64,000 bases of DNA, taken from contig JAPFFF010000004.1 of NCBI GenBank assembly GCA_039105265.1, positions 6,429,501 to 6,493,500 on the forward strand, in the 5' to 3' direction. The notes below the pieces were generated by a model. That model was not told the DNA's origin. It made no database searches and saw only the letters and a program-made list of their open reading frames with translations. Shown here in pieces: positions 37,101 through 44,700 of this stretch (position 1 is its first letter; each line of letters opens with the position of its first letter). A program made the translations under genes and the position numbers. This DNA is from Tritrichomonas musculus. Lineage: Eukaryota; Parabasalia; Tritrichomonadida; Tritrichomonadidae.

Positions 37101-39607
37101 TGTTTGTGAATTTGGTAAATTGAGTGTGGTAATGTTATGCTTTCAATTGAGCATCCACTAAATGTATTCATATCAATTATTTTAATTTTCAGTGACTCGG
37201 GTATTGTTATTTCTTTTAAATTGGTGCAATTTTCAAAACAAGAAAAACAAAGTTTGTGAAAAAGCGAATTTCTAATAAAACAAAAATAACTCAAGTTTGA
37301 ACAATCACTGAAACTCTTTTCCTCAATAACTAGAGTTTGAGGAGGAATTAAAATTTTTTGGATTCCTGATGATTGAAAAGCTTCAGCTTTAATAAATTTA
37401 ATTTTTGAATTAATTTCATCAAATTTGACTTCATTCAAATGTTTGCAATTTTTGAATGTGGATTGTTGTATAACTTTCAAATTTTCAGGAATGATGAACT
37501 CTTGAATAGCTGTGTTCATAAAGCAACATTTTCCAAATGAAACTTTTTCAACTGATGGAGAGATGAATGCTTTTTTCAATTTGGAGCAGTTTTCAAATGC
37601 AGATGTGCCCAAAATGGATTCAAAATAAACATTTGCTTGGAATTCAACCAATTTTTTACAATTTTTAAATGCACAGTCACCAACAATAATTGAGCGACCT
37701 TCAGATTGAAATGAAATCAGTCCAGAGCCTTCAAAAGCGCTCAAACCAACAAAAGTTTTTCTTTGGTTAGAAATTGCAATATGACCTTCATATTTAAGAC
37801 AGTTTTGGAAGCATTCCTTACCAAAATAATCAATATTTTTCGGAACTACAAATTCTGTCAATGAAGAACAATTGGAAAAAGCACCATCCATGATTTTTGT
37901 GATGTTTGAATCTTTTTGAATTTCAACTTTTTTCAAATTAATGCAACCTTTGAATGCATTACGTTCAATTGTTGTGATACCAGTTGGCATAGTAACAGAT
38001 GTGATGTTTTCTTTGTTAAATGATTCAATGAAATAAATTTGTGAATAGCTCACTTTTTGATATATCTCATTCAATTTTGATTCAATGATTTTTGTTCCAT
38101 TGAAACATTGAAATCCAATTTGGCAAATATTTGTATCGTCGCCAAATGTAACCGTTTCTAAATTATTGCAATTTAAGAAGCAACAATTTCCTATTCTTTT
38201 GACACTTTTTGGAATTGAAATAGAATTGATTTTTGTCGATGAAAATGCGTAATCATCGATTTCAATCAAATTTGAGTCTTTTTCAAAAGAGACAGAAGTC
38301 AAATTGCAGCAATGGAAGAAGCATCCAAAAGCAATTTTAATTACATTATTCGGAATTAGTATTTTTGCCAAATTTGTATATGAAAAAGTGAAGAAATCAA
38401 TGAAATTCATTGAGCGTGGAATGTTGACTGTTTCGAGTTTTTCACATTTGTAAAAGGCTCCATAATCAATCAAGTCAACGCTGTCTGGAATAACAATGCT
38501 TTTTAGTTGTGACTCAGAAAATGCAAAAAATGAAATTTCTTTAAGTTCAGAATTTTTTTCAAATGTAACTTTTTCTACGCTATCAATATTGAATGCATAA
38601 TTTGAGATGATTTGACAAGACGAATCAATTTTTATATTTTTTAAATTTCGTTCTGCCACTATTAATTTCTTCTTATCTTTAGTATATAAGCATCCATCAA
38701 TTTTAACATATCTGCTGTCTTCGCCATCACTGACGGTTATTGAGGTCAATTTTGGAGTATTGAAAAAGTAGAAATAATTCAAATTTGAGACGTAAACTTC
38801 AAGTTTTTCAATTTTTGTTTGACTTATCAAATAACTTATTGCAAAGTCTTGTGATCTGAAAATGTCATCATTATTTCCAATGGTGTCGATCAAGTTTTGA
38901 TTGAATTTGAGCTTCTTTCTCATTCTTTTTTCTTTTTCGTAAATTTCATCATCTTTTCCAATTTGATATTTTTCGCTTTTATTTAGATAAGAGTCAAAGA
39001 TGAGTGTTTTTAATTTTTTACAATGAAGGAAAATGTTTTTTGGATAAATAAAAATTTCAAAATTTGTCGGAAATTTGAATGACTCTATTTGAGTTTGACA
39101 AAAAAGATTGTTGCCAACTTTTTCTAGTTTTGGGCCTCCGTTTTCGAATTCAATATTCTTTAAACTTTTTGGGAAGCATGATGAATATATTTTTTTGGTA
39201 TTTTTTGGTATAGTAATCGATTGGATAATTGTATCATGAAATGCATTATCATAAATTTCAAGTTTATTTTCATTAGAATCTGCATTTATGAAATTGATAT
39301 CGTTTAAATAATGACAACCTTTGAAAGATTCTGGCATAATTGTTGATAAACTCGGTGGAAATGTTATTGAATAAAGATTTAAAGAAACAAAGGAATCCTG
39401 GCAAATTTGTCGTAATTGGCTGTCTTTAGTAAAATTAATTTCATAAATATAATCGGAATGCATTTTTTTGAATAAATTTTTATTAATTTTTTTTGTATTT
39501 TTTAAATCTGTTTCAGAGACGGAAGTATGTTTATTATGAACGCGTTCAATAAATTTTGGTTCTGGTGGTTGTATTTCTGGAACATTTCTTTTTTGCCTTT
39601 TTAGCAT
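31187..39607 (-). CDS. Giant BspA-like leucine-rich repeat protein
   Basis: The product has about 2806 residues. The open frame extends further upstream through a T run translated as FFFFFF to a TTG; the first credible ATG is at 39607 (MLKRQKRN). Almost the whole protein is LRR_5/BspA repeats of about 23 residues, with motifs such as IPDSVTSIGNNAFYNCKLLK. No signal peptide and no membrane segment are seen, unlike many BspA surface proteins. A basic Ser/Thr/Pro-rich linker lies in the middle (ENKKKRKKPIKIENS through TPRNSYSRQSNTP). The C-terminal tail is also basic (DYRRHITMHGLTNRF). Uninterrupted coding over 8.4 kb argues for selection. Its promoter region overlaps a relic of the HECT gene's 3' end. 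A cytoplasmic role is inferred from the missing signal. Confidence 0.88.
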   Translation of the reverse strand: MLKRQKRNVPEIQPPEPKFIERVHNKHTSVSETDLKNTKKINKNLFKKMHSDYIYEINFTKDSQLRQICQDSFVSLNLYSITFPPSLSTIMPESFKGCHYLNDINFINADSNENKLEIYDNAFHDTIIQSITIPKNTKKIYSSCFPKSLKNIEFENGGPKLEKVGNNLFCQTQIESFKFPTNFEIFIYPKNIFLHCKKLKTLIFDSYLNKSEKYQIGKDDEIYEKEKRMRKKLKFNQNLIDTIGNNDDIFRSQDFAISYLISQTKIEKLEVYVSNLNYFYFFNTPKLTSITVSDGEDSRYVKIDGCLYTKDKKKLIVAERNLKNIKIDSSCQIISNYAFNIDSVEKVTFEKNSELKEISFFAFSESQLKSIVIPDSVDLIDYGAFYKCEKLETVNIPRSMNFIDFFTFSYTNLAKILIPNNVIKIAFGCFFHCCNLTSVSFEKDSNLIEIDDYAFSSTKINSISIPKSVKRIGNCCFLNCNNLETVTFGDDTNICQIGFQCFNGTKIIESKLNEIYQKVSYSQIYFIESFNKENITSVTMPTGITTIERNAFKGCINLKKVEIQKDSNITKIMDGAFSNCSSLTEFVVPKNIDYFGKECFQNCLKYEGHIAISNQRKTFVGLSAFEGSGLISFQSEGRSIIVGDCAFKNCKKLVEFQANVYFESILGTSAFENCSKLKKAFISPSVEKVSFGKCCFMNTAIQEFIIPENLKVIQQSTFKNCKHLNEVKFDEINSKIKFIKAEAFQSSGIQKILIPPQTLVIEEKSFSDCSNLSYFCFIRNSLFHKLCFSCFENCTNLKEITIPESLKIKIIDMNTFSGCSIESITLPHSIYQIHKHSFLNCTKLNSVTFLDEVKIDSFAFSGCSNLQTIKTNSLIKLEISFADDPFRLNEMFVIFKSNVTNKDTINSLFSNEKPTFKARQIINYKSSFILNDDYNINEPLVLNIFKTRDYIIAQHIKGGYYKNSKEAIYYVDNSIDSLSILKNTKLIEKSAFEFSNLKKIDFQVDCQLEKIKKFAFRNLQIEEISIPDSVTSIGNNAFYNCKLLKKVNITPQSHLKIIKSSAFEKCGIESFVFPSTLETIKDFAFFECFNLAKIDNYSEKIEFGYKSLARSGIENIEFPSNSFFDNSSFKECVKLKEIVFKENVNKVIFGPESFACSGLESLKIEKDFEVEIKENAFIFCRDLKQVILTGEKILCKENSFYYCSNLNEFSYVKRTENSEIKKDFYFKDIINRAKYSTVKKFSFNLVTVYLFTIEKQKLFLENDCFAIDDRLIDTALIDNVTPFKKLSKSKIQKLLKAPTDIKKNEIINVPSVVEKINLESFVPHIKQINWPDDCIVKDLGPSGFFSYYSLVEITIPKLVQQIPAHLFEHCHFMKILQFEEGSNLKEIGEFAFSDTSIEKVDLPSSVQIIKKSAFSFNVKLKEVKFNGEIIESEAFLQTGLIEFKLSNNTKIIESSAFQFCRCLKKFDIDIENSKLTEIGPCAFYETSITKINIPPGIKTIQKSVFNGCKFLKEVKISSKSELESIEEYSFSGNLSLEKINIPTSISKLSYKAFINTPSLNQIMNESNGNFIVNKNNDVYLKDQSLIFVPRNLTHFEVNKNCSVIHSGSFCGPNLETVSFQDETLIRIGESAFAHSTSLKKITFPKSIKKIGSDAFIDCQNLETVIFDSNCPLKRIPKSCFAFSGLKNVILPRFVEIIDHFSFFSCKNLKNIDLYETNVRFIGDSAFCDTSIEKVQFPPTIQFIENNSFEATKSLKIADFSSCSNVENCFYRGINKVPDFILENKKKRKKPIKIENSNSFQETPKKDNRATLINITTPRNNSPLIVRPSIGNVTPRNSYSRQSNTPIVPVVPTRKSFSKVSPRIKKSNTIDEPKQLRAKLNNVTCYVQESAFCNSSVSIFKFDLNEYRWFNFFNKCIQVKEYIINSNINLYLKKLAKERIHYYSLKDFYEYQISTKLKTLPHLIMRATVNECPFDHLLGSFYKVSQLKWEGQDVIPWKLYGPRKKKSIPKRLSPFNFMNTSNLIRITFTDDIEVKTIPKCCFSFTLLEEITIPKSVVTICRSAFQYSYGLRKVTFSPEIKLKEIENYAFFDCKNLNKISLPDSISVIPDFCFASSGLEEIKLPNSIVTIYAGAFHHCDNLKSVVLNEGLKEIGSISFSFCNSLVNIDLPNSLTTIRPGAFSNCSNLHNVNLTAQSNLAFIYEGAFDFTSIEVMKLNSTIQEICNIRNMPKLQKITFHDGKLLHYEQDKDWIVYKLVPTSPRLQSNMIKSIKLDDGDDEEEGINEGGPLYQLIKNQQQFKKIFFIPKNISCLKYSDELNICGDFSIKWTDKNYSKDYYVNSSQITQMKFLKNNVIIQDECFSYFNSIHTIEFSEDVNLLQLDAGVFNNCQNLHKIIIPNSCIRIYNEAFKDCKNLKTVLFGNVDKSYEKKSSLKDVGKRAFYNCSSLLNIILPPTVSRIGDSAFMNCTKLKRFEIGTLYLNNENKSHVHFDKENEKLEFIGKFAFKNCTSLVSFRIPHCCKELENSAFMNCTSLSKISDSNSQLKRINSRTFYNCSSLTSFHLYCNIDPFNEGFTIGYDSFMNCTSLKEFAIENDSNNADTLKEDNKYCDSVIKNNAFYNCKSLVTVKFLTGKLRKINIRAFMNCSSLKKIVTNSPFYKSIVNNDNSSFFGCPQDLTLVLFNENKKVRSLNISVEKSLKFTPVRLFKNHLSSLNKDLLSSIAKDDEIKKRKTHSTLLDSFDGPKCSIKNRYKEKELYPTPSPAQYRVSYQDYRRHITMHGLTNRFNNSSRNITEYNYTIITPRPPLNI

Positions 39608-39617
39608 GCTTAATTGT

Positions 39618-39870
39618 AAAAAAAAAAAAAAAAAAAAAACATTCAAAAAGTTTGAATAAGGGAAATTTAGACTCAAAATTTTTGAGAACAGATTTTAAAA
39701 TCAATATCAAATTTTAATCAATATTAAGTTGGGCAAAAGTTTCAATATCGTCGGATATTTTTTTAGTAGTTGCTACAAAAAAAATAAAAAAGTAAAATAT
39801 TTAGCTATACAAAAATCCATTTTCTGAATAATAATCAATAACTTTCAATTTAATTCTGCTTCAGATTCAT
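39618..39870 (-). pseudogene. Relic of a HECT-gene 3' end
   Basis: The plus strand 39618-39870 aligns with 41581-41800, the 3' flank and last codons of the HECT gene: AACATTCAAAAAGTTTGAAT, GGGCAAAAG, AATATCGT, AGTAAAATATTT and CTTCAGATTCAT recur in order. On the minus strand the relic reads ESEAELN, stop, KLLIIIQKMDFCIA, against ESEEELNRKLLISIQELEFGIA in the intact gene. Confidence 0.75.
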
Positions 39871-40035
39871 CAAATATTTTTAAATAATTGAATATTTTTC
39901 AAAATTAAATATTAATTATTAGTTAAAAATATAAATAAATATTATATTTATTAAATTAAAATCATATAGATAATTTAAATGTTGAGATAAATCTGAAATA
40001 AAGATCAAAATATTGAATAGTTTACATATTATTTT

Positions 40036-41262
40036 ATGGAAAACTCTATCCAACTTCAAACAGCCTCAATTTTGCAAGTTCCTTTTTCAAAATACGAAAA
40101 AAACTTTATTTTTATTGTCAATAATAAAGAATTTCGTACAAGTCGATTAATTGCAGACCTATTATCACCAACCATTTCCAAGATAAATGATCCAACAATG
40201 AAAGAATTTTGCATTAACACAAAATCAAATGGTTATTTTCAAAAAATCTTAGATCTCATTGACTTTCAACGATGCCAAATTGAATCTAATAATTTTGATT
40301 TCTTTGAGGAAGTTTTTGAACAACTCGGAACTACAAACATTGATTTTAACTTCAAATTTACTGAAATTACCAATAATAACGTCATTGAAATGATTAAAGA
40401 TCATGAAAACAAATTTTTCCTTACAAAACAATATTCTGAAGAAATCGACTTTTTGAGTGCAAATTTTTCTGAAATTTATCAAAACCAGAGCGAAAAACTT
40501 TTCAACCTTTCTGAATATTCGCTTGAAAACATTTTGAAAAATGAAAAATTAATACTTTCAAATGAAGATGAGCTTCTCAATTTCATCAACGAATTATACA
40601 AAAAAAACCGCCATTTTGCATTTTTGTACGAATATGTTTACTTCACAAATATTGAAACAAAAACGATGGAAGAGTTTCTCTCAATCTTTGATGATAATGA
40701 TCTAACGAGAGGATCATGGAAATCGATTTCAAAAAGGTTGATTTGTGAAAAGCAAACAAATATGAAAGAACGATACAAATCTGAATTTGGCGGTATATTT
40801 AACTTTTTGAAGAAGAATTCAAACATTAAAGATGAAGTAAATATCACATATTCTTCAAATGCATACAATAAAAATCCATTCAATCTTTTTGAATATGAAG
40901 ATGAATCGAAATCTTTTAGCACAAGAAGTGAAAAAAATGCATGGATTTGTTTTGAATTCAAAAAACATAAAATAATTCCAACACAATATACAATCAGATC
41001 AATTAATGGTGGTGATTCAGGTTATGTTCATCCAGTGTCATGGGTTATCGAGTATTCGGATGATTCTAATAATTGGGAAATTTTAAGTGAAGAGAATAAT
41101 ACTTCAGTTCTAAATGGGAGAAGTTTAATTCACACTTTTAAGATTCAAAATCGGAAAGAGCATGAAATTAAATTTATAAGAATTCGTTTAACAGAGAAAA
41201 CACCATATGGTAATGATCAATTATGGATCAGTTCAATAGAATTTTATGGAAGATTAAAATAA
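40036..41262 (+). CDS. BTB/POZ-like and F5/8C (discoidin)-like domain protein
   Basis: A 408-residue trichomonad-type protein. Residues about 20-110 look like a BTB fold (FIFIVNNKEFRTSRLIADLLSP, later IDFQRCQIES). A BACK-like helical stretch follows to about 235. Residues about 255-408 form an F5/8C-type beta domain: DEVNITYSS, NAWICFEFKKHKIIPTQYTI, SWVIEYSDDSNNWEIL and IKFIRIRLTE, ending SSIEFYGRLK. BTB proteins often serve as adaptors for cullin ubiquitin ligases, which would suit the HECT ligase beside it, but the two are on opposite strands and nothing shows a shared role. A related F5/8C remnant is at 11133. No initiator motif was found upstream. Confidence 0.75.
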   Translation: MENSIQLQTASILQVPFSKYEKNFIFIVNNKEFRTSRLIADLLSPTISKINDPTMKEFCINTKSNGYFQKILDLIDFQRCQIESNNFDFFEEVFEQLGTTNIDFNFKFTEITNNNVIEMIKDHENKFFLTKQYSEEIDFLSANFSEIYQNQSEKLFNLSEYSLENILKNEKLILSNEDELLNFINELYKKNRHFAFLYEYVYFTNIETKTMEEFLSIFDDNDLTRGSWKSISKRLICEKQTNMKERYKSEFGGIFNFLKKNSNIKDEVNITYSSNAYNKNPFNLFEYEDESKSFSTRSEKNAWICFEFKKHKIIPTQYTIRSINGGDSGYVHPVSWVIEYSDDSNNWEILSEENNTSVLNGRSLIHTFKIQNRKEHEIKFIRIRLTEKTPYGNDQLWISSIEFYGRLK

Positions 41263-41725
41263 TTAAAAGAGTATGTGATAAAGGTGAATAACATATTGGA
41301 TTTGATTTTTAAGTTTCAAAATTTTTATTTTATTCATCAAAAATAATATTTTTCTCCTATTGATTGTTGTCATATATAAAATAGTTTATTAAAATTCAAT
41401 ATTAATATAATAAAAATCAATACTTAACATCTTTTAATCATTATCTTTTTTTTTTAATCTACTGTTTTAATTGTAATAAAGAAATACATCAAAAAAAAGT
41501 ATAATCACAAATAAAAGTAACCGATGGTGGAATTGAAATAAAATGTGTAGCTACATATTTTGTTGTTGCTGTGGTTGATAAAAAAAAAAAACTTCAAAAT
41601 GCTTGAATAAAAGAAATTTTTTATTCAGTTTTTAGTTTGGCAAAAGTAAAAATATCGTGAGCAATCAATATAGTAAATATTTTGCTTTTTTATGTTTGCT
41701 TAAAAAATAAATAAAGTAAAATATT
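41263..41725. other. Spacer between two convergent genes
   Basis: 3' flanks of the BTB-F5/8C and HECT genes. The segment 41581-41725 is the source or sister of the relic at 39618. No ORF. Confidence 0.6.
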
Positions 41726-44700
41726 TTAAGCTATACCAAATTCCAATTCCTGAATAGAAATCAATAGTTTTCTATTTAATTCTTCTTCAGATTCATAATA
41801 TGGCAAATCAAGAGTATTAAAGCAAGTATGAGCGACGCAAAATCTCTCTTTTTCACCTCCAGGAGATATAGTAAAAGGTTTCCCTTTTTCAGCATATTCC
41901 TTAAATCCTTTAACCGGAACTTGGGAAGAGCCAGTCACAAACAAAAGAAATTTTGCCAAATCTTCACGATTCCATTTAGAGATTGCACTAAAGAACATTT
42001 CAATGATAGGATGGTGATTATGATAAGGACCAGAAAAGCTTGTATTAGCTCTTAGATCCTCAACATCAATATCTGGGATTCCGCATATTAATAAATCAAG
42101 CTCGCTTGGGGAAAATACTTTAATATCTTTATATGGGATCAGGGAGTAAAAACCTTCACAAAAAGCATTAATTTGTTTTATAATTGATTTCCTTAATTTA
42201 TAATTAGTGTATAAAGAAACGTATTCTTTTTTATTTTCATTAGTTACATCAATTTCATCTCCTTTTTCTTTCAATAAAACGGTTTTTGTTACACCAAATT
42301 CATCAACGTCGATAGTGAAAGTCAAGCAGAGTGGCTCAACATCTTCTTTTAATATCAACAACATTGAATTATAAATATTTGTATCATAATCTTCGAAATC
42401 TCGTAATTTTAATGGAAGTCGAAGAATCTGTCTAATGAAAGAGCGTGCAAAGTGGCATTTAACATATTGGCCTTGAATTAAAGCACGTGCAATGACCTTT
42501 CCAATGAAATTGAAATACTCAATGTGTTGGGAATTGACACCTGAGAACGGATTCGGTTGATATGTTTGGTTTTCTGTCAAGACAAAAAGTGCAAAATCTT
42601 CATTGAAAATTTCTTTTGCAATTAATGAGAACCAATCTTTAGTGAGGCCTCCAGCGTCAATTCCATATTCATTTCTGAAATGAACGTTAAATATACGAAG
42701 CCATTCATTACGAGATTTTCCTCTCATCTCATTAAATGAGTCAGCCAAGATTCTTGACCGACTTACATACAAATCAGTAGAATAATTTTCATTCACTTTT
42801 TTAATTGATCCTCGGAACAATTCAACGCGATTCTCAAAGCTCATCAATTCAGGATAATCTTTCAAAAACTTAAATTTAGAAAAGCATTCAGGCTTTTCAT
42901 ATACAATTTCATTAAGAGTATCTCTATGCTTAACGTATAAATTCCAAAATGTTGGATTTGATTTGACTACATGATCAGGAACTTTTTGTAATAAACCTTC
43001 TTTCTTTCCTTCTTCTTTCTTTGGATATGATGACATGGATAAAGAAAAATCAATTGGCGCATCTTCATCATTAACATTATAAATAAATTCATCTTCTTTT
43101 CGTTCGGGTGAAATTTCATTAAATAATGTGTAAATGACACGAATTATGCTGTCTTTATTGCTGGAAAGTGACTTGCAGTATGTCAAATATGTGTCAATCA
43201 TTAAAGGAATCTTTTCAGGACAACTCTTTAGTAATGATGGAACTACTTTAACATATTTTATAATATTTAAAATAGAAGGTTTACTTTTGGCCATTTCAAT
43301 ATCAAAGAAGCGTTTGATTGATTTTTCAAGACTTGGCAAAATTTTCAAATTATCAATTTTATCAATCAATTCAAAAGCATTTGAATTAAGATTTTCATCA
43401 TTATAGCTAAATACTAAGCTAACAAAATAATCTATATTCTTAGGATATGAATAATGAAAAGAATTACTAATTGCTTTTGAAGTCATGATTAGAAAGTCAA
43501 TATCTTTCCTCATTTCAGGTGATAATGAAAAAGAAATCAATGCTTCATTGAATTTTGATGATCTTCTTATATCTTCATCATTAATGATTTCAATAAAATA
43601 TTCTTTGATAGCTTTATAGTTGTCTGAAAAATAACAGTTTCTTTTGATTGCTTCACTGAATAAAGAAACTCCTTCTGAATATTTGATGATTCTACTTACA
43701 ATTGGTGAATATTTTGTATCGTTGATCATGAAGAATGCAAATTGATAGTTTCTAAAATCAGATGAGAAGCAATTTGAAACTGAAGTATCATAAGAACCAT
43801 ATGATTCAATTTTGTTTTTTGCTTTATTCAATATTTGAATGTGCTCTGAACTTTTTCTTAACGTAAAATCAGAATCAAAAAATGAACGAAAAACCCAATT
43901 ATCATACCTTGATGAACAATTGTATATATATTTTGGATTTGGATAACTAACTTTATATGATTTGCTTGTAAAATCATCTTCATCTCTTTGATAAATCTTA
44001 TTACAGCAACTAATAAATTCATCAACTTGTTCATCTGTAATTTCAATTGAAGGACGATCATAATGTACTGAAAGATTCTGTGGTTTATTGAAATATTCAA
44101 TGAATTCTTTGATTTCATTATTTCTAACTTTTGGTAAGTTGAGTGGACTCAACTGGGTAGGATAAATGGTATGAAAATGATCAAAAATGCTTGAAAATGG
44201 TGAGTGATTCTTTTTAAGTCCATTGAAATAGGCAACCCGACTGCTTTCCAAATTCAATATTTCATTGAAATACATATTCGTCAACTGAAATATATTTTCA
44301 TTGAAATATGAAGCAATTTCTGGTGGAACTTCCATCTTACTTAATTGATATAAAATTTTGGTTAAGCCCATTTTAGCTCGAGCAGAATAAGCTAATAATC
44401 CATCTTTAACTTTTTCTGTATTAAATAATGAAATGAGAATGTAAAGTATTGAAAAAGCTTGTGTTGGTGTAAAGTCCACAATATTTTTAAATAGCCAAGG
44501 GAAAAAAGAATCCAATACTTTGGGCGAATACAAAGATGCATAAAGACAATAAAAGGCAGAAAGTGATCTTTTTAAAAGGTTTACATTTTCTCTATCTGAA
44601 TTTTCAATGGTGAAATATAGGTCAAAATTATCAAGTGCAGGAAGAACCGCATTAAAAATGTTATTAATATTTTTTCCTTTGAAAATGAATGGAAAAGTAG

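Noticed and set aside
31187-39676. Extension of the giant BspA protein to 39676
   Set aside because: It begins at TTG and reads through a T run as FFFFFF; the ATG at 39607 is preferred.
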